DNA of 47,511 nt from Streptomyces gilvus (GTDB taxonomy: Bacteria; Actinomycetota; Actinomycetes; Streptomycetales; Streptomycetaceae), in assembly GCF_022513565.1 (NCBI RefSeq), contig NZ_JAKWBE010000046.1:1-47511 (forward strand), written 5' to 3'. Of the stretch, positions 40,249 through 47,511 are shown one piece after another (position 1 is the stretch's first letter; the number at the start of each line of letters is the position of its first letter). The notes beneath the pieces are model-generated. The model saw only the letters and a program-made list of their open reading frames with translations, was not told where the DNA came from and ran no database searches. A program made the translations under genes and the position numbers.

Positions 40249-41886
40249 GTGACATCCGCTCCTGCATCCGATCCCTACGCCCGGCACGTGCTCGCCCGCA
40301 TGTCGGACTTTTTCACCGACGAAGGCACGCCGTGGGCGCGCCGCCTGTGGGACATAGGTTCGGTGCTGGCCCTCGAGGAACTGTGGGAGGCCGGCTACTG
40401 GAAGGCCCACGGGGTACTGTCGCAGACCGCTTGCGACTGGCAGCGCATCCAGCTCAACGCTCTGATCGGTCCTGACCGGGGTCTTGGAGACCGGGACCTG
40501 CGCAGGGAGCTCACCGGACTGCTGAGGAATCCGCTGCCGGATCCGAGCCCTGAGCGCCGTCGGCTCAAGGAGATCATCGGGCACGTCCGGTCCGGGTATC
40601 TGGAGCGGTGGGCTGCGTCGATCAACGTTCCCATCGAGGAGCGGGTCAAGCCGGAGCGGTTCTCCCGCACCGTGGCCTCTCACCTTCTTGATCTTGGCTA
40701 CAGCGCCAGCCACCTCAAGGCCTGGGCGAAAGATCTCTACGACACGCGCGCCACGACGGCGGACATAGCGGACAGCGCTGCTGCGCTTGCGCGGACGCCA
40801 GCCCGGCCGTACGAGGTGCTGGTGGCGCTGGAGAAGGTGCCCCAGCGGCAGCTCGCCGAGCCGCTGGAGCACTGGTACGACAAGGGCAAGATCATCGCCT
40901 GGCTACGCGAACACGGCCACGACACCGCTGGCATCCGGCCCGGCGGCGGGTTCGTCTACCGGTTCACGGCACTGGACGCCTTCAGTGCCGCCGAACAGGC
41001 CCGGCAGATGCTGGAGCGGATGACCGCCCGCTCCCAGTTCCTGCGCCGGGACCGCGGAGGCGTGGAGCCCCTCCCCCACATCTGGGTCGCCGGACATGCG
41101 CGTGCCATCCCGCTCGATCCCCCGGCGCGAGGCGCCGACGTTCTGACCCTGGTCAACGAGGGACACCTCTACCAGGTCGCCGGCACCCGCAGGCGTATCG
41201 ACGACGCCCTGGAACTCGCGGCCGCGGTCAACCGCGGCCCGATGGCCCCGGCCGTCGCCGGCGCCTGGGCCGCCGTCGAATCGCTGCTGACCCACCCAGA
41301 CGATCCAAAGGGGGAGAACGAGAGGTCCGGAAAGGCGGTGGCCGCCGACCGTATGGCAGCCATCATCGCCTGCTCGTGGCCCCGCGCCGAGCTCACCGCC
41401 CTCGCACACCACCACAAGCCCCGCACGAAAGACGAGCTCGCCCGGGGCATCGCGGCCTGCGCCACGAACCAGGAGCGCGCCCGTCTGGCAGCTGCTGCGT
41501 TGCAGGCGGGCGGCGCCTCGGCCCTGGACTTCACCGGGGCCTCCACGAAGTACAGCGACCGGCCCGCTGCCCAGCGCATGGCCGACCTGGTGAAGGACCC
41601 CCGTCCGGTGCTGGGCGATGTCGCCGGCGCCTTCCGGATCGCCCTGCGGCGCCTGTATCGCACGCGGAACATCATCCTGCACGGCGGCGCCACCGAGGGC
41701 GTGGCGCTGGAGGCCTCACTGCGCACCGCGGCCCCGCTCGTCGGTGCCGGCCTGGACCGCATCGTGCACGCCGCGTACGCCGAAGATCTCGACCCGCTCG
41801 ATCTCGCGGCCCGGGCCGAAGTCGCCCTTCAACTCGTCAACGGCGAGACGGGGCTTTCCGTTGTCGACCTCCTGGAACCCGTCTGA
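40249..41886 (+). CDS. Large hypothetical protein with C-terminal HEPN-like motif
   Basis: This 545-residue protein starts at a GTG at 40,249. The first 300 residues are helical and Trp-rich (WARRLWDIGSVLALEELWEA, then WYDKGKIIAWLREHGHDTAG). The C-terminal part is Ala-rich helical and contains RLYRTRNIILHGGATEG (about residues 467-483). That is the RNxxxH pattern of HEPN nucleases, as found near the end of ApeA-like anti-phage proteins. HEPN proteins usually cut RNA, often in abortive defence. An HNH nuclease gene converges on this gene from downstream. The HEPN reading is inferred from motif and position only. No signal or membrane segment is seen. Confidence 0.65.
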   Translation: MTSAPASDPYARHVLARMSDFFTDEGTPWARRLWDIGSVLALEELWEAGYWKAHGVLSQTACDWQRIQLNALIGPDRGLGDRDLRRELTGLLRNPLPDPSPERRRLKEIIGHVRSGYLERWAASINVPIEERVKPERFSRTVASHLLDLGYSASHLKAWAKDLYDTRATTADIADSAAALARTPARPYEVLVALEKVPQRQLAEPLEHWYDKGKIIAWLREHGHDTAGIRPGGGFVYRFTALDAFSAAEQARQMLERMTARSQFLRRDRGGVEPLPHIWVAGHARAIPLDPPARGADVLTLVNEGHLYQVAGTRRRIDDALELAAAVNRGPMAPAVAGAWAAVESLLTHPDDPKGENERSGKAVAADRMAAIIACSWPRAELTALAHHHKPRTKDELARGIAACATNQERARLAAAALQAGGASALDFTGASTKYSDRPAAQRMADLVKDPRPVLGDVAGAFRIALRRLYRTRNIILHGGATEGVALEASLRTAAPLVGAGLDRIVHAAYAEDLDPLDLAARAEVALQLVNGETGLSVVDLLEPV

Positions 41887-41921
41887 CGGTTGAGGTCGTC
41901 ACTGCACGAGTAGGCAGTGGC

Positions 41922-42701
41922 TCATGTGCGCGAGCCGTTCTGCTCCTGCGGCATAACGGCAGCGTCCAGCGCCTGTGCCACGCCTCTCAGGCGCTCCCGC
42001 AGTGCGCTGCGGTCCGCACCGCGAGTCTTGTTGGCATGGCAGTTGGGGCACAACGCGATCATGGCGCCTGGGTGGTCGCGGCCGCCCTGGGCGTGGTCGT
42101 CGATGTGATCGATCTCCAGCAGGGGCTGTCCTGCTGGAGTGCGGTAGGGCAGGACGGCGAGCAGACAGTCGGGGTTCTCACACCGGCCCTGGCTGCGCAG
42201 GAGAACCGCCTCGCGGGCGGCACCGCTGCGGACCCGGCGCTCCCCCGAGGTGAGGACCCGGGCCTGGTCCCGGCCGGCTGCCTCCCCTGTCTCGGTTCGC
42301 CGCCGCAGTTCGCGGTATCGCGCGCGCCATGGCACTGTCTTGGCGCGCATCTTCCGGCGCGCGAAGGGCTCCTCGCGCAGGAGGAGTTCAGCGGGTGCCG
42401 TGGGGTGCTCCGCCGCGTCGAGTACTTGATTGATCCTCAGCAAGCCCCGTGCGCGGGTCTGCCCGTTCACGAGCCCGAGCACGTTCGGCCCTGGCGCCCC
42501 GCGAATCATGTCCGTGAGGAGGCGGCCCGCCGCGATCGTCTTGCCCGCGCCGATCTGACTGTTCAGCGCGATCCGATAGCCCATGCCGAATCGCCCGATA
42601 CCTTCCAGAAGTTCCGGTTCACGGGATACCGCGCGCCGTGCGCGCCCGCCCTGCAGCCATTCGGGCAGGCCTACTTCTTCCCCAACGCCAATCCCCCGCA
42701 C
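41922..42701 (-). CDS. HNH endonuclease
   Basis: I start at a GTG at 42,699-42,701 (MRGIGVGEEVGLPEWLQGGR) because GAGGAG precedes it by five bases, giving 259 residues. The C-terminal HNH domain is clear: a Cys pair (GRCENPDCLL), the motif LLEIDHIDDHAQGG and CPNCHANKTRG with the second zinc-binding Cys pair. The N-terminal part contains NSQIGAGKTIAAGRLL, which resembles but is not a confirmed P-loop, and a basic helical middle (RRKMRAKTVPWRARYRELRR). HNH nucleases of this type occur in mobile DNA and in defence systems. The gene is convergent with the HEPN-like gene. Confidence 0.85.
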   Translation of the reverse strand: MRGIGVGEEVGLPEWLQGGRARRAVSREPELLEGIGRFGMGYRIALNSQIGAGKTIAAGRLLTDMIRGAPGPNVLGLVNGQTRARGLLRINQVLDAAEHPTAPAELLLREEPFARRKMRAKTVPWRARYRELRRRTETGEAAGRDQARVLTSGERRVRSGAAREAVLLRSQGRCENPDCLLAVLPYRTPAGQPLLEIDHIDDHAQGGRDHPGAMIALCPNCHANKTRGADRSALRERLRGVAQALDAAVMPQEQNGSRT

Positions 42702-42891
42702 AAACACTCCTCTTGGGTGCCGTCCCTGTGACGTGATGGCATCCTGGCACGCACCACCGACACCCGAGCTGTCGCTGAACACTGCGGCCGCCGTCCCTTG
42801 GCTCAGGAGGACGCAGCTTGGGGAGCACCTCTTTGAGTGAGCGGCCACCGTACGAGGGACCGGGGCGAGGGCGCGGTTCTACGATGCCGAG

Positions 42892-43326
42892 ATGGCTTCC
42901 TACGCGAAGGACCCTCGCTGCACCTCCATGGCCGAGGCCCTCGTCCCGTTGCTGCGCCGTGCCTGTCCCGAGGACGCCGGCGGCTACGGAGGCTCGTACC
43001 AGGTGAATCTGGACGATGAGGAGGCCGTCGGCCTGGGCGGGGTGGAACTGATCAGGGCCGCGATGCGCAAGGCAGCCCGTCAGCTCGGCTGGAAGGTCAC
43101 CACGGTCGGGATGATCGGGACTCGCTTCGGCACGACTGTCGCCGTCCAGGACACCCGGGACGTTCCCGAGGAGTACCGGCTGATAGTCGACGCGGCGATG
43201 GAGAAGCGTATGAGTGCCGCGCTGGCCAGGGTGTGGGGTGAGCCGGGCGAGGCGCCGGTCCAGCGCGGCTCGGTCGCCCTGATGACGCAGGAGTTCCGCG
43301 CGGCTGTCGCCGCGGCGAACGCCTGA
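42892..43326 (+). CDS. 144-residue hypothetical protein
   Basis: The protein starts MASYAKDPRCTSMAEALVPL at an ATG. It is a mixed alpha/beta small protein with a beta segment LGWKVTTVGMIGTRFGTTVAV and an amphipathic end (MTQEFRAAVAAANA). Third-position GC is high and even, which supports coding. It is divergent from the HNH gene. No family is recognised. Confidence 0.6.
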   Translation: MASYAKDPRCTSMAEALVPLLRRACPEDAGGYGGSYQVNLDDEEAVGLGGVELIRAAMRKAARQLGWKVTTVGMIGTRFGTTVAVQDTRDVPEEYRLIVDAAMEKRMSAALARVWGEPGEAPVQRGSVALMTQEFRAAVAAANA

Positions 43327-43413
43327 CCCGTCCCGCAGGCCTTGCAGATTCCGGCCGGCGCGATGTCTGGCACACGCGGTCTCCTCGGGCGGAGGTGAGC
43401 CGATGATGTACGG

Positions 43414-44184
43414 ATGGCCTACATAGCTCCCCCCTCGTGGCCGCCACCGGATGGGTGGCCGCCACCGTCCGACGACTGGACACCGCCGACGGGTTGGAGG
43501 CCGGACGCGCGCCGACCCGTCCGTATTCCGCCTGACGGACACGGTGTGCTGCTGCCCGGGCCGCCCGACGCTGAGGGGCCCTCCGCGCTCGAACCACCGG
43601 CCGACGTCGCGGATGCACGCGACCGCGTCGTGGTACGGATGCTGGCCCTGTGGGCGCGATCCGTCCAGCGTGACGCACACAGCTACTACCAGGCCGCGAG
43701 CAAAGCCGTTTGGACGGACCGGGCGATCGACTACGGCGAGGAATGGTCACCCACTGAGGATGATCTCGCACGGGTGCTCGAGGACGTCTGGGTCCGGGGC
43801 TACCGGCTCGTCATGTCGGCCTACCAGATGGAGCGCTGGTCGCGGGCCCACCAGCAGATCACCGGCGGCAGCGAGCAATCGGACGATCAACTGAGGATGC
43901 TGCGCAACACCATCGAGCACCTCGACGAGGCATCCTTCACCGACCTCGTCGCACAGAGGGGCCCGCTCGATCCGAAGAACAAGAGGAAGAAGTGGTCCAT
44001 CGACGAGCTGCCCGGCAAGGAACTCTTCCTCGGGTTCGATGCCGGCTTTACCGAGGCCGCGTTCGGCCTGGTCAACCTGCAAGACGTGACGACGCGAGCG
44101 CGACTGTACGCCCAGCTTGATGCGCCCGACGAGCCGTCGTTCGACGACTACGTGCCCGAGTGGTACGACTCGGGAAGCGACTGA
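43414..44184 (+). CDS. 256-residue hypothetical protein with Pro-rich N-terminus
   Basis: Residues 1-60 are a proline/tryptophan-rich, probably disordered tail (PPPDGWPPPSDDWTPPTGWR). Residues 70-230 are a helical domain with QRDAHSYYQAASKAVWTDRA and the segment MLRNTIEHLDEASFTDL. The latter contains an RNxxxH pattern like HEPN-fold proteins, but a single motif is thin evidence. The C-terminus is acidic (EPSFDDYVPEWYDSGSD). It follows the 144-residue gene in the same direction with an 87-base gap. Confidence 0.6.
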   Translation: MAYIAPPSWPPPDGWPPPSDDWTPPTGWRPDARRPVRIPPDGHGVLLPGPPDAEGPSALEPPADVADARDRVVVRMLALWARSVQRDAHSYYQAASKAVWTDRAIDYGEEWSPTEDDLARVLEDVWVRGYRLVMSAYQMERWSRAHQQITGGSEQSDDQLRMLRNTIEHLDEASFTDLVAQRGPLDPKNKRKKWSIDELPGKELFLGFDAGFTEAAFGLVNLQDVTTRARLYAQLDAPDEPSFDDYVPEWYDSGSD

Positions 44185-44284
44185 ACCGCACCCTGCCGAG
44201 TACTTGAGGACGGCATTCTGCGACGAGCCTTCGGTAACTGCCGCGTTGTTCCCGGCTCGCGGGAACGAACCGGTCAACGGCCGA

Positions 44285-44305
44285 AGCCCCGCACGAGGCG
44301 GGGCT
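44285..44305. terminator. Stem-loop between convergent genes
   Basis: AGCCCCGC (44,285-44,292) pairs with GCGGGGCT (44,298-44,305) around a five-base loop. It lies between the convergent genes ending at 44,184 and 44,362. Confidence 0.65.
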
Positions 44306-44361
44306 CCGGATGGGACGATGATCCAGTGTCCGGGGCTGTTAACGGCAGTCCCGGGCACGCT

Positions 44362-44970
44362 CTACTTCTGCTGGGCTGCGGCCGCGGTGTCGCGGAGTTC
44401 GTGCACTGCCCGGCGGGGCACCCTGGCGCGGGTGGCGATCTCGCTGTCACTGCGGCCCCAGCCGATCGCGGCCGTGACCAGATGCAGGCGCTCCTGGCGG
44501 GTGGTCTCCAGCTTCTTGTCCACGGCGTCCGTCGAGTTCTCCAGCTCGGCGATGTCGGCGCCTACGACCGCCAGCCGGTCCCAGCCTCGGTTGCGCAGCT
44601 GCTCCCGGTGAGCGGCGGCGGCCTCCCGTGCTCCCAGCAGGCGCCACCCCTGTCGTGCGGCGTTCTCCTCCTCGCGGTCGGCCCAGCGGTCGAGTTCGGC
44701 GTCGGTGGAGGTGGACGTGATGTCACCGGCGGCCAGGCGGCCGTGCTCGGCGTCCCAGTCCGGGAACTCCTTGAGCGGGCGGGGGTCACCGGCCATGAGG
44801 ACGCTCCGATACCAGGCCCGGACGCCCAGGACGTCGTGGCCCTTGCCGCTCCCGTCGCGGTACGGGACGCCGAAGGCCTCGTTGACCTCGGGGTGCCAGT
44901 GCTCGTTGCTCCCGAGGAACCGGGTGATCGACTCGCAGTCCTTGGCGAGTTCGTCCAGCGGCCGGCGCAT
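44362..44970 (-). CDS. 202-residue hypothetical protein abutting the IS21 end
   Basis: From an ATG at 44,968-44,970 the protein reads MRRPLDELAKDCESITRFLG, WHPEVNEAFGVPYRDG, a long charged coiled coil (about 95-160), and an HTH-like tail (GRSDSEIATRARVPRRAVHE). The start is only 13 bases from the IS21 terminal repeat and has no ribosome site. The insertion may therefore have removed the promoter or the first codons, and this ATG may not be the original start. Confidence 0.55.
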   Translation of the reverse strand: MRRPLDELAKDCESITRFLGSNEHWHPEVNEAFGVPYRDGSGKGHDVLGVRAWYRSVLMAGDPRPLKEFPDWDAEHGRLAAGDITSTSTDAELDRWADREEENAARQGWRLLGAREAAAAHREQLRNRGWDRLAVVGADIAELENSTDAVDKKLETTRQERLHLVTAAIGWGRSDSEIATRARVPRRAVHELRDTAAAAQQK

Positions 44971-45129
44971 GGCGTTAACGGTCTGAACTGGCCCCACTTT
45001 TCCGGCCCGAACTGGCCCCACCGGCGGGGCGTACGGGAGCGTTCGGGGGTTGTTCCGGCTTGAGTTGGCCCCGTCTTGGAGCTGGGGCTGGGACGCTCGC
45101 GGTAGGTCGCCGTGAGGGGGCGATGCCGG

Positions 45130-46761
45130 GTGGCGTCCTCGAAGGAAGAACTGTTCCTGCTGATCCGCCGGGACTCGTGGCAGCAGGGGCTGTCGGTCCG
45201 CGCGTTGGCGCGCAAGTACCGGGTCCACCGACGGCTGGTGCGCGAGGCACTGTGTTCGACCGTGCCCGCCCCGCGTCGGACGCCGCGACGGCCTTCGCCC
45301 AGGCTGGAGCCGTTCAAGAAGACGATCGACCAGTGGCTGCTCGACGACCTGGATGCTCCGCCGAAGCAGCGGCACACAGTGAAAAGGATCCTGAGCCGGC
45401 TTCAGCAGGAGGCCGGCGCCGACATCGCCTACTCGACGGTGTGGGACTACGTGCACCGGCGCCGGCAGGAGATCGCCGAGGCAGCAGGGGCGACACCGGC
45501 GGCGGGCTTCGTGATCCGCCACAACCAGCCCGGCATGGACGCGGAGGTCGACTTCGGCGAGGCATGGGTGGACCTGGCCGGCGAACGCACCAAGTGCTTC
45601 GTGTTCGCGTTCCGGCTGGCCTACTCCGGCAAGGCCGTGCACCGCATCACCGCGTCCTGCGGACAGGAGGCGTTCTTCGACGGACACGTCCACGCGTTCC
45701 GCACGCTGGGCGGTATCCCGGCCGGTCAGATCCGCTACGACAACCTCTCCCCGGCAGTCTCCCGAGTGGTGCACAGGAGTCGCTCCCGTGAGGAGCATCC
45801 ACGCTGGGCGGACTTCCGCAGGCACTTCTCGATCACCCCTTTCTACTGCGAGCCCGGTCTTCGCGGGGCCCATGAGAAGGGAGGGGTCGAGGGCCAGGTG
45901 GGCTACTGGCGCCGGAACTACCTGACCCCGGTCCCGCGCGTCGACTCCCTCGACGAGCTCAACGACGCCTTCGCCGGCTTCGAGGAGGCCGAGGAGAACC
46001 GGCGGATCGGGATGCGGATCCGCACCATCGGCCAGGACTTCGTCCGCGAAGCACCGCTTCTGCTGCCCCTTCCCGCGGATCCCTTCGAGACCGGCCTCGC
46101 CCTGAACCCGCGGGTCGACCGCTACGGCATGGTCGCCGTCCGGGTCTGCCGCTACTCGGTTCCGGTCCGCTTCATCGGCCGCACCGTCCACGTTCTCCTG
46201 CGCTCGAGCGAGGTCGTGGTCTTCCACGGCCGCACCGAGATCGCCCGCCACCCCCGCCTGACGACCAAGGGCGCCGAACGGGTGGTGCTGGACCACTTCC
46301 TGGAAGTCCTGCTGGCCAAGCCCGGCGCCCTGGCCGGCTCCGAGGCGCTCGATCAGGCTCGCCGCGAGGGCACCTTCACCCCCGCCCACGAAGCACTCTG
46401 GTCCACGGCCAAACACACACTCGGCGAGTCCGAGGGCACCAAGGCCCTGGTTCAGGTCCTGCTGCTGCACCGCCACCTGCAGCACCGCGACGTGGTCGCC
46501 GGGATCCGTGCCGCGCTCGCGGTCGGCGCCTGCACCGCGGACGTGGTCGCGCTGGAAGCCCGCAAGGCCGCCGAGACCGAGGGCCGGTCCCCGACCGTCA
46601 CCGCCACCACCGTCCTGCCCGAGCCGGTCACCCCGCCGGACCTGCCGCTGCCCAGCCTGACCGAGCGCCGGGCCACACGCCTTCCCGCCGACCAGCGGCC
46701 GCTGCCCACCCTCGAACGCTGGGACCAGCTCCTGCACCGTCCTGGAAAGGAAACCCGATGA
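45130..46761 (+). CDS. istA: IS21 transposase IstA
   Basis: I start at a GTG at 45,130 (MASSKEELFLLIRRDSWQQG), which matches family N-termini and follows GAGGGGG. A GTG six codons upstream is the alternative. The 543-residue product has an N-terminal HTH (LSVRALARKYRVHRRLVREA) and a DDE core with Asp in MDAEVDFGEAWVD, Asp in GQIRYDNLSPAV and Glu in EKGGVEGQVGYWRRN. The C-terminal beta domain follows (PLPADPFETG). Length and motifs are complete, so it should be functional. Its stop overlaps the istB start. Confidence 0.93.
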   Translation: MASSKEELFLLIRRDSWQQGLSVRALARKYRVHRRLVREALCSTVPAPRRTPRRPSPRLEPFKKTIDQWLLDDLDAPPKQRHTVKRILSRLQQEAGADIAYSTVWDYVHRRRQEIAEAAGATPAAGFVIRHNQPGMDAEVDFGEAWVDLAGERTKCFVFAFRLAYSGKAVHRITASCGQEAFFDGHVHAFRTLGGIPAGQIRYDNLSPAVSRVVHRSRSREEHPRWADFRRHFSITPFYCEPGLRGAHEKGGVEGQVGYWRRNYLTPVPRVDSLDELNDAFAGFEEAEENRRIGMRIRTIGQDFVREAPLLLPLPADPFETGLALNPRVDRYGMVAVRVCRYSVPVRFIGRTVHVLLRSSEVVVFHGRTEIARHPRLTTKGAERVVLDHFLEVLLAKPGALAGSEALDQARREGTFTPAHEALWSTAKHTLGESEGTKALVQVLLLHRHLQHRDVVAGIRAALAVGACTADVVALEARKAAETEGRSPTVTATTVLPEPVTPPDLPLPSLTERRATRLPADQRPLPTLERWDQLLHRPGKETR

Positions 46762-47511
46762 CCGGCCCGCACCACACCCTGACCGAGCCCGCCTCCGACG
46801 CCGCGATCGACACCGCCTGCCGGGTCCTGCGGCTGCCGACGATGCGGGCCCAGTTCGCCGACACCGTCGCCCGCGCCGAGCGCGAGCACCTGTCCTACCG
46901 CGGCTTCCTCGCCGAGTTGCTGATGGCCGAGTGCGAGGACCGGGACCGCCGCCGGTCCGAGCGCCGCATTCGCGCGGCCGGCTTCCCACGCCCGAAGTGG
47001 CTCTCGGATTTCGACTACACGGCCAACCGGAACGTCACCCCGGCCCTGATCAACAACCTCGCCACCTGCGAATGGGTCAAGAAGGGCGAGCCGCTCTGCT
47101 TGATCGGTGACTCCGGCACCGGCAAGTCTCATCTGCTGATCGGCCTCGGTTCGGCCGCCGCGATGTCCGGCTTCCGGGTCCGCTACGCGCTCGCCGCAAA
47201 ACTCGTCAACGAACTCGTCGAAGCCGCCGACGAGAAACAACTGACCAAGACGATCGCCCGATACGGGCGCGTCGACCTGCTTTGCATCGACGAGCTTGGC
47301 TACCTCGAACTCGACCGTCGCGGAGCCGAGATGCTGTTCCAGGTTTTGACCGAGCGGGAGGAGAAGAACAGTGTGGCCATCGCCTCGAACGAATCGTTCG
47401 GAGGCTGGACCAAGACGTTCACCGACCCCAGGCTCTGCGCGGCCATCGTCGACCGGCTCACCTTCAACGGCACCATCATCGAGACCGGCACCGAGTCCTA
47501 CCGCCTCGCCC
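46758..47511 (+). CDS. istB: IS21 helper ATPase IstB, partial
   Basis: Translation starts at an ATG that overlaps the istA stop (ATGA). The 251 codons visible contain the IstB N-terminal helical domain (LRLPTMRAQFADTVARAERE) and the AAA+ core. Walker A is GDSGTGKS, Walker B is LLCIDELGYL, and the sensor segment is SNESFGGWTKTF, followed by the arginine-bearing AAIVDRLTFNG. IstB assembles on target DNA and activates IstA. The gene runs off the right edge with perhaps a dozen codons missing. Confidence 0.93.
   Translation, partial: MTGPHHTLTEPASDAAIDTACRVLRLPTMRAQFADTVARAEREHLSYRGFLAELLMAECEDRDRRRSERRIRAAGFPRPKWLSDFDYTANRNVTPALINNLATCEWVKKGEPLCLIGDSGTGKSHLLIGLGSAAAMSGFRVRYALAAKLVNELVEAADEKQLTKTIARYGRVDLLCIDELGYLELDRRGAEMLFQVLTEREEKNSVAIASNESFGGWTKTFTDPRLCAAIVDRLTFNGTIIETGTESYRLA

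Larger units (their letters stand above)
44983..47511 (+). mobile_element. IS21-family insertion sequence, right end outside the window
   Basis: The element begins with a terminal region holding three copies of a motif: CTGAACTGGCCCCA (44,983), CCGAACTGGCCCCA (45,007) and CTTGAGTTGGCCCC (45,059). Multiple terminal repeats are usual transposase-binding sites in IS21. istA and istB follow, overlapping by four bases. The far end is not in the window. Confidence 0.85.

Noticed and set aside
1..47511. CRISPR arrays, tRNA and rRNA genes, replication origin
   Set aside because: I looked for regularly spaced repeats, cloverleaf-like sequences and DnaA-box or plasmid-replication genes and found none I could support. 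The repeats present are insertion-sequence ends, operators and two duplicated blocks.

Overview
The window is high-GC DNA with GTG and TTG starts, Streptomyces-style Shine-Dalgarno sites and protein families typical of actinomycetes. It is most likely a piece of a Streptomyces chromosome arm or large linear plasmid. No replication, partition, rRNA, tRNA or CRISPR locus is visible. The left half is a graveyard of nested mobile elements. The right half holds intact small operons that look like specialised-metabolism, detoxification and defence genes.

Region by region. 0-9 kb: the start of a coiled-coil protein, a frameshifted secreted protein, an SDR oxidoreductase, a lipoprotein, an internally deleted ISL3 transposase, a scrap of an IS21 transposase, a frameshifted pair of tyrosine recombinases, and an ISL3 element with 66-bp perfect inverted repeats that cuts the second recombinase. 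9-10.1 kb: a methyltransferase. 10.2-24 kb: a Tn3-family transposase gene split in two (3' part at 10,262-10,688, 5' part at 21,088-23,880). The split is filled by two tandem two-recombinase elements resembling Tn554 (TnpA and TnpB). The smaller, 17,586-21,087, carries only tnpA and tnpB. The larger, 10,689-17,585, also carries an AveC-like spirocyclase, an isochorismatase-fold hydrolase, a TetR regulator and small ORFs. Its tnpA and tnpB segment (14,443-17,585) is inverted, which splits tnpB exactly at the element end.

24-30.3 kb: a small HTH protein and a winged-helix-like protein with a cluster of CCAGAC motifs upstream. Next comes the most interesting locus: an MFS exporter, a 47-codon peptide gene missed by ordinary length cut-offs, a perfect 18-bp hairpin, and three consecutive paralogous HExxH enzymes. 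This reads as a compact RiPP pathway whose only visible tailoring enzymes are stand-alone HExxH-type putative peptide hydroxylases. No radical SAM enzyme, YcaO, lanthipeptide synthetase or dedicated protease lies nearby.

30.3-37 kb: a segment bounded by two 93-bp direct repeats. It holds a 5'-truncated DDE transposase and a TetR regulator next to a three-gene flavin operon (two luciferase-like monooxygenases around an NADPH:FMN reductase). A matching 16-bp operator lies at both promoters. 37-45 kb: small hypothetical genes, a Doc-like and ribbon-helix-helix toxin-antitoxin pair, a 545-residue protein with a C-terminal HEPN-like RNxxxH motif, an HNH nuclease and more hypotheticals, plausibly a defence-type patch. 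45-47.5 kb: an apparently intact IS21 element (istA, istB) running off the window end.

At least seven small frameshifts lie between 0.7 and 24 kb, nearly all in mobile-element genes, whereas I saw none in 24.8-47.5 kb. This fits relaxed selection on dead elements, although sequencing indels cannot be excluded.
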